Shown: one piece after another, positions 1 to 8,144 of the stretch | Position numbering within the stretch: position 1 is the first letter of the stretch | How the letters are laid out: each line of letters begins with the position of its first letter | Assembly: GCF_004000805.1 (NCBI RefSeq) | Contig: NZ_BILY01000032.1 | Location: 1-64,000, forward strand | DNA length: 64,000 nucleotides | From: Paenibacillus glycanilyticus NBRC 16618 | GTDB taxonomy: Bacteria; Bacillota; Bacilli; Paenibacillales; Paenibacillaceae | Reading direction: 5' to 3' | The notes under the pieces: model-generated | Database searches by the model: none | Told to the model about the DNA's origin: nothing | Seen by the model: the letters and a program-made list of their open reading frames with translations, nothing else | Translations under genes and position numbers: made by a program

Positions 1-133
1 TTTTTGCGGCTTTCAATGTCACGTCCTTATGTCAGAAAAGGGATTCATGGGATGTCCGAATCATAGGGTGAAAAACTTATCTTCCCGCCTAGGATTTTCC
101 TTATCTCTCTAGTGAACGAATTCTATGAAACTA

Positions 134-176
134 TGAATCTATTAAATAAGCACTAGCACAGGTGAATCTATTAAAT
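134..176. repeat. 14-bp direct repeat upstream of the first gene
   Basis: The 14-mer TGAATCTATTAAAT occurs at 134-147 and again at 163-176, a 29-bp period, within 90 bp of the start of the next gene. It could be a tandem regulator site or a simple duplication. No promoter hexamers stand out with confidence. Confidence 0.45.
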
Positions 177-220
177 CGTGAATACAATATATTACTTTAC
201 AGCTAGAAGGAGTGATAAGA

Positions 221-676
221 TTGAAAATGAAAAAATTCAAAAAAACGACGGCAAAGAGAGTGACCAGAAGCAGCAAAATGAAATCGCAATTGGTTACGAT
301 GCTGCAGAATCAAGCGAGTATAAATAACTTTGTCGCCGCATTGAGTACCGGTGTCATTAACAAAAGTACGGCTGTCACTATTGCCCATACCGAAATCTTG
401 AATCGCCGAAATTCAGCCATTACCGTAAGGGTCATCGTTATCAACTGGGATTCCGGTTCACCTGTCGTGCTAAGTACCACGAACCGTGTAATTCCGGCTA
501 ACACGTTCAGCAGCTTTTCGACTAATGTCGGCGGTATCCAATTTCATTACGAGGTTGTCGTTTTAACTTCAAGAACTTCAAACGTCATTATCAACAACTT
601 CGGTACCAACGCCGCCTTTGTACCGCAGGAAGGCAGTACGGTATTGAATAATGACTTGGTTAGAATCAGTATCTAA
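221..676 (+). CDS. Small beta-rich protein of unknown function
   Basis: A 151-residue protein that I do not recognise. TTG at 221 is preferred over GTG at 212 because the ribosome site AGAAGGAG lies 8 bases before TTG and overlaps the GTG. The first ~25 residues are strongly basic (KMKKFKKTTAKR), with no hydrophobic signal peptide. The rest is Ser/Thr/Asn/Val-rich with alternating hydrophobic residues, as in a beta-sandwich or a spore-surface/exosporium-type protein; that role is only a guess. The C-terminal motif HYEVVV..S.TSNVI.N.FG recurs in a decayed copy at 29569-29846, so it belongs to a family within this genome. A hairpin follows the stop. It appears to be transcribed alone. Confidence 0.7.
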   Translation: MKMKKFKKTTAKRVTRSSKMKSQLVTMLQNQASINNFVAALSTGVINKSTAVTIAHTEILNRRNSAITVRVIVINWDSGSPVVLSTTNRVIPANTFSSFSTNVGGIQFHYEVVVLTSRTSNVIINNFGTNAAFVPQEGSTVLNNDLVRISI

Positions 677-700
677 TAGCAAAGTCCAAAAGTAATTGAA

Positions 701-739
701 AAGCCCTCGCATCGACCATGATTGGTGATGCGAGGGCTT
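701..739 (+). terminator. Hairpin after first gene
   Basis: Perfect 13-bp arms AAGCCCTCGCATC and GATGCGAGGGCTT with a 13-base loop, 25 bases after the stop at 676. The T-tract is weak, so it may also act on the convergent malic enzyme transcript. Confidence 0.6.
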
Positions 740-787
740 AAAACTTGTTATCCCCTATCCTCTGATATGCCTGCCGGCGTCTGCAGG

Positions 788-2212
788 TTAGCTGGTTGTG
801 CTTCGCACTCTTCTGCGCGCTACGCCGGAGGCATAAGCCGCTTGAATGACTGCTTCCTTCACCCGTTCTGCAACATGCGGATTAAATACGCCCGGAATGA
901 TGTAATGCTCACCTAATTCATCTTCGCTCACGACGTCTGCGATTGCCTGGGCCGCTGCTAGCTTCATCGCTTCCGTAACGTGGGAAGCCCGGCAATCCAG
1001 CACGCCACGGAATAGACCCGGGAAGCACAGCACGTTGTTAATCTGGTTCGGATAATCCGAGCGTCCGGTTGCCATAACGCGGACAAGGCCCTCGGCTTCC
1101 TCCGGCAAAATCTCCGGAGTCGGATTAGCCATCGCGAACACTATCGGATCGGCAGCCATCCGTTCAATATCCGTGCGCTTTAGTACGCCCGGGCCCGAAA
1201 CACCGATAAAAATATCCGCGCCTTCGATAACATCGGACAACGCTCCGCTCTCCATCTCCGGATTGGTATGCTCCGCATACCAGCGCCATGCTTCGTGCGC
1301 ATAGCTGTTGCCTCGTACAAGCGCGCCTTCGCGGTCAACGCCTACAATCCGCGTTACTCCCGCTGCCTGCAATATTTTCGTGCATGCAATGCCTGCCGCG
1401 CCGATACCGCACAGTACGATCTTGCAATCTGTGAGCTGCTTGCCGACTAGCTTCACGGCATTATACAATCCAGCTAGTAGAACAACGGCAGTTCCATGCT
1501 GATCGTCATGAAAAACCGGAATATCCAGTTCCTCCATCAGCCGTTGTTCGATCTCGAAGCAGCGCGGGGACGAAATATCCTCCAAATTGATGCCGCCGAA
1601 GGCCGGAGCGATCCGTTTGATCGTAGCGATGATTTCTTCCGTATCCTGCGTATCCAGACAGATTGGGAAAGCGTCAACGCCAGCCAGCTGCTTGAACAGC
1701 ATTGCCTTGCCTTCCATGACCGGCATCGCAGCGAGCGGGCCGATGTTGCCAAGCCCCAGAACCGCGCTTCCGTCCGATACGACCGCAACCGTATTGCGTT
1801 TAATGGTCAGCTTGTGGGCACTGTTCGGATTGTCGTGAATAGCCATGCAGATGTTGGCGACACCGGGGGTATAGACACGGGAAAGATCGTCCCTTGTTTT
1901 GATGGTCATTTTGGGCGTTACCTCGATCTTACCGCCCAGATGCATCAGGAAGGTCTGATCGGACACTTGCAGTACCGTTACTCCTGGCAAATGGTCAAGC
2001 ATACGAACGATGACATCCTTGCTCGCCGCATCCACAATATTAATCGTCAAATCTCGAACGGTCGACGTTCTGCCGTTGCCGCTTACGTCGATGGCGACAA
2101 TATCGCCGCCCGCTTTGCCGATTGCCGTAGCAATCAAGCCAAAAGTTGCCGCCTCCTTGTCCATCTCCAGCCGGATGACGATGTTGCTGCTCCCTGTTTT
2201 CGGCATAGCCAT
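788..2212 (-). CDS. NAD-dependent malic enzyme with N-terminal ACT domain
   Basis: 474 residues. It oxidatively decarboxylates malate to pyruvate and CO2 with NAD(P)+ in the cytosol. Residues ~8-85 form an ACT-like regulatory domain (IVIRLEMDKEAATFGLIA). The catalytic part carries the malic signature SRVYTPGVA near residue 110, then VSDGSAVLGLGNIG, the metal-binding LEDISSPRCFEIE and FHDDQHGTA, and a Rossmann segment IVLCGIGAAGIAC. The ACT-fused form is common in Bacillales. It is the last gene of the operon tctC-tctB-tctA-terC-HPr-like-malic enzyme, 37 bases after the HPr-like stop, suggesting that malate (or citrate reaching malate) taken up by the Tct system is converted to pyruvate. Cofactor preference cannot be read from the sequence. 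Confidence 0.92.
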   Translation of the reverse strand: MAMPKTGSSNIVIRLEMDKEAATFGLIATAIGKAGGDIVAIDVSGNGRTSTVRDLTINIVDAASKDVIVRMLDHLPGVTVLQVSDQTFLMHLGGKIEVTPKMTIKTRDDLSRVYTPGVANICMAIHDNPNSAHKLTIKRNTVAVVSDGSAVLGLGNIGPLAAMPVMEGKAMLFKQLAGVDAFPICLDTQDTEEIIATIKRIAPAFGGINLEDISSPRCFEIEQRLMEELDIPVFHDDQHGTAVVLLAGLYNAVKLVGKQLTDCKIVLCGIGAAGIACTKILQAAGVTRIVGVDREGALVRGNSYAHEAWRWYAEHTNPEMESGALSDVIEGADIFIGVSGPGVLKRTDIERMAADPIVFAMANPTPEILPEEAEGLVRVMATGRSDYPNQINNVLCFPGLFRGVLDCRASHVTEAMKLAAAQAIADVVSEDELGEHYIIPGVFNPHVAERVKEAVIQAAYASGVARRRVRSTTS

Positions 2213-2249
2213 TCTTCTCAGCTTCCCTTCCAGTTCAACTTTTGTTCCG

Positions 2250-2495
2250 CTAACGTGTCAACGTAACCGGCAGGCCGTGCTTTTCGAACAACCGGGCCAT
2301 GACCGCCTTCGCTTCCAGCTCGTCCGGACCGTGAATTTCCAGTTCATATTGCGAATCATGCAGCAGAGACAGACTGAGTCCAAGAATGCTCTTCACATCG
2401 ATCACCCGGTTGTCTACCTTCATCACAATGCTCGATTGAAACGTGTTGGCCGTTTGATTGATTTCAACAATCGTTCTAGTGCCTAAGCCATCCAT
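2250..2495 (-). CDS. HPr-like protein lacking the His15 segment
   Basis: 81 residues, start fixed by AAAGGGAGG upstream. Residues 14-70 follow HPr/Crh: QTANTF matches the HPr helix QTASKY, and VKSILGL matches the Ser46 region (KSIMGL), giving Ser36 here. The first beta strand is missing, and the HPr motif GIHARP reads GLGTRT, so the PTS phosphate-accepting histidine is replaced by glycine. By family logic it could not carry PTS phosphate on His but might be phosphorylated on Ser36 by HPr kinase, as Crh is. It lies between terC and the malic enzyme gene in an operon preceded by cre-like sites. A role in carbon catabolite control or enzyme regulation is inference. Confidence 0.8.
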   Translation of the reverse strand: MDGLGTRTIVEINQTANTFQSSIVMKVDNRVIDVKSILGLSLSLLHDSQYELEIHGPDELEAKAVMARLFEKHGLPVTLTR

Positions 2496-2516
2496 AAGAG
2501 CGCCTCCCTTTGTTTT

Positions 2517-3206
2517 CTAGGATTGCACATCTTGCCTAATAACCGTGTGCAGTTTGCGCTGCATCAGCTTGCCAGCTGTCACGATGGCAACGGCAAGCAG
2601 CACCGGAAGCAAGCTGTGAACGATTGGCGGCCATGTATCCACTGCATGCGCGACTCTCTCATCGCCAATGATCATTTCGCCAGCGGTATATCCAAGCAAA
2701 GCGACGCCCAGCACGATAATGATCGGAAATTTCTTCATTAATCGCATGATTAGCGTGCTTCCCCAAATAATGAGTGGAATGCTTATCGCAAGTGCCAGGC
2801 CGATGAGCGCATAGTTGCCATCCGCCGCGCCGGCAACGGCCAGAACGTTATCCAGACTCATAACCAGGTCGGCGATTAGAATCGTTTTAATAGCCGCGCC
2901 GAGTTCGCTGCTGGATGCCAGCTCCCCCTCTTCGTCGCCCCCCTTCATCAGCTTCAAAGCGATCCATATGAGCAGCAGCCCTCCGGCCAGCTGGACGAAA
3001 GGGATATGCAGCAGCCAAACAGCGGCAAACGTTAGTACGATTCGAAGCGCAATAGCGCCAAAGCTTCCAAAGAAGATCGCTTTCTTCTGCTGCTCCTCGG
3101 GTAAATTGCGGCAAGCCAGGGCAATAACGACAGCATTATCGCCGCTGAGCACTATATTGATCAGCATAATTTTGAGCAGGCCGAGAAGAAGCCACTGCAG
3201 ATCCAC
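2517..3206 (-). CDS. TerC/YjbE-family integral membrane protein
   Basis: 229 residues with about seven predicted membrane segments. It carries the paired acidic TerC motifs, SGDNAVVIA near residue 21 and SLDNVLAVA near residue 118, which are thought to bind metal. Several Bacillales TerC proteins export manganese or work with secreted metalloenzymes; YjbE-type members are less well understood. It lies 21 bases after tctA and 21 bases before the HPr-like gene, so it is probably co-transcribed. Malic enzymes need Mn2+ or Mg2+, which gives a possible but unproven link. No yybP-ykoY-like riboswitch is visible upstream. Confidence 0.85.
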   Translation of the reverse strand: MDLQWLLLGLLKIMLINIVLSGDNAVVIALACRNLPEEQQKKAIFFGSFGAIALRIVLTFAAVWLLHIPFVQLAGGLLLIWIALKLMKGGDEEGELASSSELGAAIKTILIADLVMSLDNVLAVAGAADGNYALIGLALAISIPLIIWGSTLIMRLMKKFPIIIVLGVALLGYTAGEMIIGDERVAHAVDTWPPIVHSLLPVLLAVAIVTAGKLMQRKLHTVIRQDVQS

Positions 3207-3227
3207 CTTAAAAAACCTCCTATCCGT

Positions 3228-4754
3228 TTAGCCTTCTTCGTTAATGATGACCTTCTTGCCGCGTAGCTTCAGTAGAAGCGGAATGCTAATCCACAACACT
3301 CCGATAATAAGGAAAGCGAGGGATACCGGCTTTTGCAGGAAAATCATGAAGTCGCCGTTCGAAATCGTCAAAGCCCGCCGCATATTGTTCTCCATCATCG
3401 GGCCGAGAATAAGGCCAAGGACGAGCGGAGCGAGCGGAAAATCATTCTTGGACAATACATACCCGATGATCCCGCAAGCCATAATGAGCAGCAAATCGAA
3501 GGTTGAATACTGCACCGCGTATACCCCGAATACAGAAAAAACAATAATAAGCGGAATTAAATATTTGGCCGGCGTCTCGATGACCTTGGCGAACAGCTTG
3601 ACGAGCGGCATGTTCAGAATAAGGAGCATCAGGTTGCCGACGAACATGCTGGCGATAACGCCCCACGCGAGCTGCGGGTGATCCTGGAATAGCAAAGGAC
3701 CCGGCTGAACGTTGTACATAATGAACGCGCCCATAAGAATGGCCGTCGTGCCCGACGAAGGAATACCCATTGTAAGAAGCGGAATCATTGCGCCGCCGGA
3801 AGCGGCGTTGTTCGCCGATTCCGGTGCGGCTACGCCAGCGATAGCGCCTTTGCCGAACTTCTCCGGGTTTTTGCTAAGCTTCTTCTCCATCACATAGGAA
3901 AAGAAGGAAGCCAGAATCGCGCCGGCGCCGGGAAGCAGGCCGATGAAGAAGCCAAGCACGGAGCCGCGGGCGATCGGCCCCGCGCTTTCTTTCATATCCT
4001 GCTTGGTCGGGAGGATACGATTGATCTTGGCAATTTCGCCATCGCTATTCTCACGCTCCAGAATCGTCTTGAACACTTCGCCGACGGCGAACATGCCGAC
4101 TGCGATGGTCAAAAACTCAAGTCCTTGATAAAGCTCCGGCATTCCGAAAGTAAAACGCTCGACGCCCGATACGCTGTCGATGCCGATCGTCGCCAGCAGC
4201 AGGCCGAACGCCGTCATCATCAGCGCCTTCACCATCGATTTGCCCGCCAGGCCGCTGATCGCCAACAAGCCGAGCACCATCAGGGAGAAATATTCGGCAG
4301 GGCCGAACTTGATTGCGACAGCCGACAGCGGCTGCGCAAGAAAAATGAGGCCGATGAGCGAAATAATGCCTGCAGCGAACGAGCCGATTGCCGAAATCGC
4401 GAGCGCGGCGCCAGCCCTGCCCTGCTTCGCCATTTGATAACCGTCGAGCGTAGTGACGACCGATGAGGATTCGCCTGGCGTATTTAGCAGGATTGAGGTG
4501 GTAGAGCCTCCATACATCGCCCCGTAATAAACCCCTGCAAGCAATATGATCGAGCTGGTGGCTGCTTCCTCGGGTCCGAGCCCTCCGGTCATGGTAGCCG
4601 TAATGGGGATAAGAAGTGCAACACCGCTCATCGGGCCGATACCGGGCAGCACGCCAACGACGGTGCCGATCAACACACCCAGGAAGACAAATACAACGTT
4701 ATGCCACTGCATGGCCGTAGCCAGTCCATGCGCCAAATAATCAATTGTGCTCAT
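3228..4754 (-). CDS. tctA: Tripartite tricarboxylate transporter, large permease TctA
   Basis: 508 residues from the ATG at 4754, chosen because CTAGGAGG lies just upstream and the longer open frame runs back through tctB. It is a polytopic inner-membrane protein with ~12 hydrophobic segments. The TctA signature is clear: LGVLIGTVVGVLPGIGPMSGVALLIP near residue 25, YYGAMYGGSTTSILLNTPGE, and a second GLLPGAGAILASFFSY repeat. It forms the transport channel with TctB and receives substrate (citrate, tartrate, malate or another carboxylate) from TctC, driven by an ion gradient. The tctB stop is 12 bases upstream. Substrate cannot be deduced, but the malic enzyme partner favours di- or tricarboxylates. 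Confidence 0.93.
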   Translation of the reverse strand: MSTIDYLAHGLATAMQWHNVVFVFLGVLIGTVVGVLPGIGPMSGVALLIPITATMTGGLGPEEAATSSIILLAGVYYGAMYGGSTTSILLNTPGESSSVVTTLDGYQMAKQGRAGAALAISAIGSFAAGIISLIGLIFLAQPLSAVAIKFGPAEYFSLMVLGLLAISGLAGKSMVKALMMTAFGLLLATIGIDSVSGVERFTFGMPELYQGLEFLTIAVGMFAVGEVFKTILERENSDGEIAKINRILPTKQDMKESAGPIARGSVLGFFIGLLPGAGAILASFFSYVMEKKLSKNPEKFGKGAIAGVAAPESANNAASGGAMIPLLTMGIPSSGTTAILMGAFIMYNVQPGPLLFQDHPQLAWGVIASMFVGNLMLLILNMPLVKLFAKVIETPAKYLIPLIIVFSVFGVYAVQYSTFDLLLIMACGIIGYVLSKNDFPLAPLVLGLILGPMMENNMRRALTISNGDFMIFLQKPVSLAFLIIGVLWISIPLLLKLRGKKVIINEEG

Positions 4755-4765
4755 CGAGTAGCCTC

Positions 4766-5233
4766 CTAGGAGATGCCAAGCCAAGCTGGGAAACCTGGCA
4801 GAGAGCCGTCCAGCACGTTGACAAAAAGATAATAAACGCCGTACGAGAAGCAAGCGGCAATGAGAACTGATTTCCACACTTTGCCTCTTTCCATCGTCTG
4901 AAAGCCGATCAATAGGAACAGAAACGTCGAGATGACGAAGCCAATGTCCTCCAGGAAGAAGGCATATAAGACGGCTGCGGTGAAAATAATGCCGAACCGT
5001 TTGTAGTCAAGGTTGGATTTGCTTTTGTGCTGCTGTTTGCGGAATGTCTCGTAGATGAGTCTTACACTCATCAAGGACAAAAAACCGCCCAGAAACATAG
5101 GGAAAATGTTCGCCCCAACATTGCTGCCGTAAGAGCTTGCCGTAATGGATCTGCTGCCGATCATAAAGGCGATTCCGATCGCACAGAAAACGATGCCTGC
5201 ATAGCGGTCAAAAGAAAAGTTCACCTTGGTCAC
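4766..5233 (-). CDS. tctB: Tripartite tricarboxylate transporter, small permease TctB
   Basis: 155 residues with four membrane segments (residues ~12-28, 40-58, 80-105, 115-140), the usual TctB size and layout. It is the small membrane subunit partnering TctA. It follows tctC after a 57-base gap containing a stable hairpin and is followed by tctA after 11 bases, so expression relative to the binding protein is probably tuned by that hairpin. Sequence similarity in TctB families is low, so the assignment rests on size, topology and gene order. Confidence 0.85.
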   Translation of the reverse strand: MTKVNFSFDRYAGIVFCAIGIAFMIGSRSITASSYGSNVGANIFPMFLGGFLSLMSVRLIYETFRKQQHKSKSNLDYKRFGIIFTAAVLYAFFLEDIGFVISTFLFLLIGFQTMERGKVWKSVLIAACFSYGVYYLFVNVLDGSLPGFPAWLGIS

Positions 5234-5244
5234 TCTCCTCTATA

Positions 5245-5278
5245 AAGCATTAGGGAAGAAGATTCTCCCCCCTAATGC
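5245..5278 (-). terminator. Intercistronic hairpin between tctC and tctB
   Basis: Perfect 10-bp arms AGCATTAGGG and CCCTAATGCT. On the transcribed (minus) strand there is no long T-run, so it more likely protects the tctC 3' end or partly attenuates transcription than fully terminates it. This would give more binding protein than permease. Confidence 0.6.
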
Positions 5279-5290
5279 TGTCTTATTTCT

Positions 5291-6316
5291 TTATTTTTGC
5301 ATGCCCAGCGCCGTCAGCATTTCGTTAAGCTGCGTTTCCTGCTGTCCCAGGAATGCTTTGAAGTCTTCCGCGTTTTTGTAATCGGTCTGCCAGTTGTTGG
5401 CCGTCATTTCGGATTTCCATTGCTCGGATTCAACCATCGCTTTCAGCTTTGCATCCCAGAAAGCCTTAGCATCCGCACTCATCTCCTTCGGACCGAAGAT
5501 GCCGCGCCAGATGAGAAACTCTGCGTCAATGCCCTGCTCCTTCAGCGTTGGCACATCCGCCAGACTGCCGCCGGTCAGCCGCTCCGGGGACTCAACCGCG
5601 AGAACCTTAATCTTACCGGCCTTTAAGTATTGGTCGAGCGAGGACGCATCCGTGCCCAGCACATCAGCGTTGCCGCCAAGCAGGGCGGTAATCGCTTCGC
5701 CGCCGCCGTCATAGGAAACGTATTTGACGCTCTTCGGATCAATTCCGTATTTGAATGCAGGCAGGATCGAGACCAGATGATCCATCGAGCCTGGTGCGGA
5801 CCCGCCAGCTACCGTAAACTTCGACGGATCTGTCTTCATGTCGTCCAAAAGCGATTTCAGGTCGTTGTATTTGGAATCCGCAGCAACGGCGATGGCGCCG
5901 TAATCCTTCGTCAATTGCGCCAGCGGCGTCGTATCGTTATAGCCGTAAGGCGAGTTCCCTTCCTTCTTCAAATGGTTGATCAGAATCGGAGGAGAGCTGA
6001 CGAACAGCTTATGGTTGTCCTTAACGTCTTTCGTCGCATACTCGGCCATGAATACAGCGCCGCCGCCGCCCGGCTTGTTCTCGACGGTGATGGCCTTATC
6101 GGTCGCTTTTGTTTCCGTCAGCACCTTCGTAATAGCGCGCGCCGTCATGTCCCAGCCGCCGCCTGCGCCCGATGGCGCTACGAGCGTCAGCGATTTGCTC
6201 GGATAGTTCGAGGAGCCGGAGCCCGATTGGCTCGATGCGTTGCCGCATGCAGCAAGGCTGAGGGCGAGCAAGGCGATTGGAGCGGCTTTCCAGGATTTCA
6301 TAAGTATTTTTTTCAT
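5291..6316 (-). CDS. tctC: Tripartite tricarboxylate transporter substrate-binding lipoprotein TctC
   Basis: 341 residues, start supported by GGGAGGTC upstream. A lipoprotein signal ends LALSLAACGN, so the mature protein is probably lipid-anchored on the outer face of the membrane. The TctC/Bug fold follows: YPSKSLTLVAPSGAGGGWDMTARAI, the conserved NKPGGGGAVFMAEY, and GGSAPGSMDHL with a later acidic loop. It captures the carboxylate for TctAB. First gene of the leftward operon; two cre-like sites sit 33-60 bases upstream of the ATG. A two-component system encoded divergently is the likely activator. Confidence 0.93.
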   Translation of the reverse strand: MKKILMKSWKAAPIALLALSLAACGNASSQSGSGSSNYPSKSLTLVAPSGAGGGWDMTARAITKVLTETKATDKAITVENKPGGGGAVFMAEYATKDVKDNHKLFVSSPPILINHLKKEGNSPYGYNDTTPLAQLTKDYGAIAVAADSKYNDLKSLLDDMKTDPSKFTVAGGSAPGSMDHLVSILPAFKYGIDPKSVKYVSYDGGGEAITALLGGNADVLGTDASSLDQYLKAGKIKVLAVESPERLTGGSLADVPTLKEQGIDAEFLIWRGIFGPKEMSADAKAFWDAKLKAMVESEQWKSEMTANNWQTDYKNAEDFKAFLGQQETQLNEMLTALGMQK

Positions 6317-6348
6317 GTATGAAGACCTCCCGCATGAAATTTGTTTTT

Positions 6349-6362
6349 TGTATGCGCTTTCT
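6349..6362. promoter_or_regulatory. cre-like site 1 (CcpA operator)
   Basis: TGTATGCGCTTTCT matches 13 of 14 positions of the cre consensus TGWAARCGYTWNCW. It lies 33 bases upstream of the tctC start, where CcpA binding would block transcription. CcpA control is inferred from the motif only. Confidence 0.6.
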
Positions 6363-6376
6363 TTGAAGCGCTTTCA
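6363..6376. promoter_or_regulatory. cre-like site 2 (CcpA operator)
   Basis: TTGAAGCGCTTTCA matches 12 of 14 bases of the ideal palindrome TGAAAGCGCTTTCA and abuts site 1 with no gap. Two adjoining sites would be on offset faces of the helix. Confidence 0.55.
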
Positions 6377-6441
6377 GAATAACATCCGATTTATCAAATG
6401 AGAATGTTAAGGACATAAACGATAATAAAGCGATTGTGGCC

Positions 6442-6459
6442 ATTTTGTTCATTTTGTTC
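6442..6459. promoter_or_regulatory. Tandem 9-bp repeat in the divergent promoter region
   Basis: ATTTTGTTC occurs twice in direct tandem, between the cre-like sites and the histidine kinase gene. Response regulators of the CitB/DctR type often bind AT-rich direct repeats, so this is a candidate activator site for the CitB-like protein. No experimental or comparative support is available here. Confidence 0.35.
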
Positions 6460-6527
6460 ACGGACGTCATTTAAGATAGCGGTTACAAGTTATGCTACAA
6501 TAGGAGGAAAAATCGGAGGCGTCCTGC

Positions 6528-8144
6528 ATGCGGCTGCAAACGAAGCTCATTCTTATCATCTGTTCCCTGCTCGCTTTCGTCATTATTAGTTTGGGCGGCA
6601 TTTTCTACGTTGTCATTACTACCCTGCTGGAGAAGCAAATCGGGGAGCAGGCGCTCAAGGTTGCGGAGACGCTTGCAGTCATGCCCGAAATCCGCAGCGC
6701 CTTCGACGACAAGAACCCTGCGCTCGTCATACAGCCTCTGGCCGAATCGGTTCGGCTCGAAACCGGCGCGCAATACATCGTCGTTGGGAATCGAGAAGGC
6801 GTACGGTACTCCCATCCGATTCCGGAACGAATTGGCGGGCTCATGGTCGGCGGGGACAACGGTCCTGTTCTTGAAGGAAAACCCATTATTTCCAGGGCTA
6901 CCGGCTCAATGGGCCCTTCCCTGCGCGGCAAAGCTCCGATCTTTGATAAAAGCGGCCGCGTTATCGGCATCGTTTCCGTCGGATTTTTAACCGGCAATGT
7001 CAATTCCATCACCGATGCGTATCAAATTGAAGTGATGCTCGTTTCCTTCGTCGTCCTTGTGGTAGGCACGATTGGCTCCATCCTCATTGCCCGCAGCGTA
7101 AGGCGGTCCATCCACGGCCTTGAACCGAAGGAGATAGGCGAACTTTATATGGAGAAACAAGCGATTCTGGAATCGATCCGCGAAGGCATCATCGCGATTA
7201 ACCAAGCCGGACGCATAACACTGGCCAACCGCTATGCGCACCAGCTTCTTGCCATACCCGAGCACGAGAGCATTATCGGCAAGCAGGTGGAGGAGATCAT
7301 TCCGAATACAGGTCTGATGGATGTTGTTCGTTCCGGACTTGCCCAATCCGATCGGGAGATGCTGATTGGCGAGGAAGAGGTCATTGTGAACCGCGTACCG
7401 ATCAAAGATTTTCAGAATCGGGTGAGCGGCGCCGTGTCCAGCTTCCGCAGCAAATCCGAGCTGTACCGGCTTGCCGAGGAACTATCACAGGTCAAGCGGT
7501 TCGCGGATTCGCTTCGCGCCCAGACCCATGAGTTTTCCAACAAGCTGTATGTGATCTCGGGACTTATCCAGCTCGAGTCTTATCAGGAAGCGATCGAGCT
7601 TATTTCAAGAGAAGCTAGCGTTCATCAAAATCTCGTCCAATTCATCATGCGCGAAGTTCCCGACCCGGTAATCGCCGGGCTGCTCATTGGCAAATACAAT
7701 CACGCCAAGGAGCTGAAGATCACCTTCCGTCTTGACGAGGAAAGCTCCTTCCGCGACATACCGGCTCATATAGACAGAAGTCTGCTCGTCACTATTATCG
7801 GCAATCTGGTTGATAATGCGATGGATGCAGTGCTTGCCCGCAGAGAGCTGGACGAGGACAACAAGCTTACCTCCTTGTTTCTGACCGATCTAGGCGATGA
7901 TTTAATTATTGAATGCGAGGATAACGGTGTTGGCATACCTGAGGATTTCAGCGAGGCTATATTCAAGAAGGGCTTCTCCACCAAGCAAGGTGAACATCGA
8001 GGCATAGGGCTATCTCTAGTTGAGCATGCCCTTCATAAACTGAACGGCTACTTGACCTTCAGCCGCAGCTCTCAGGGAGGTACGATTTTTACGGTAGCCA
8101 TACCAAAATATGCGGATTTAAGCCAGAAGGAGCAATCGAAATGA
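6528..8144 (+). CDS. CitA/DcuS-type sensor histidine kinase
   Basis: 538 residues. Membrane segments at ~7-29 and ~165-188 flank an extracellular PAS/Cache sensor with the carboxylate-sensor pattern RYSHP...GG...GS.G.SLRGKAPI. A cytoplasmic PAS domain follows (IREGIIAINQAGRITLANR), then a SpoB/CitA-type phosphoacceptor helix with His334 (AQTHEFSNKL) and an HATPase domain with N-box Asn430 (NLVDNAMDAV), DNGVGIPEDF and GIGLSLVEHAL. It probably senses extracellular citrate, malate or a related acid and phosphorylates the downstream regulator. The stop overlaps the regulator start (ATGA). It is divergent from tctC, so it most likely controls the transporter operon. Confidence 0.93.
   Translation: MRLQTKLILIICSLLAFVIISLGGIFYVVITTLLEKQIGEQALKVAETLAVMPEIRSAFDDKNPALVIQPLAESVRLETGAQYIVVGNREGVRYSHPIPERIGGLMVGGDNGPVLEGKPIISRATGSMGPSLRGKAPIFDKSGRVIGIVSVGFLTGNVNSITDAYQIEVMLVSFVVLVVGTIGSILIARSVRRSIHGLEPKEIGELYMEKQAILESIREGIIAINQAGRITLANRYAHQLLAIPEHESIIGKQVEEIIPNTGLMDVVRSGLAQSDREMLIGEEEVIVNRVPIKDFQNRVSGAVSSFRSKSELYRLAEELSQVKRFADSLRAQTHEFSNKLYVISGLIQLESYQEAIELISREASVHQNLVQFIMREVPDPVIAGLLIGKYNHAKELKITFRLDEESSFRDIPAHIDRSLLVTIIGNLVDNAMDAVLARRELDEDNKLTSLFLTDLGDDLIIECEDNGVGIPEDFSEAIFKKGFSTKQGEHRGIGLSLVEHALHKLNGYLTFSRSSQGGTIFTVAIPKYADLSQKEQSK

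Noticed and set aside
1496..2266. Long plus-strand open frame (256 codons) opposite the malic enzyme
   Set aside because: It is a mirror of the GC-rich malic enzyme coding strand, shows no family motif and has no ribosome site.
5630..6322. Plus-strand open frame of 230 codons opposite tctC
   Set aside because: Antisense shadow of tctC with Arg/Val-rich composition and no recognisable domain.
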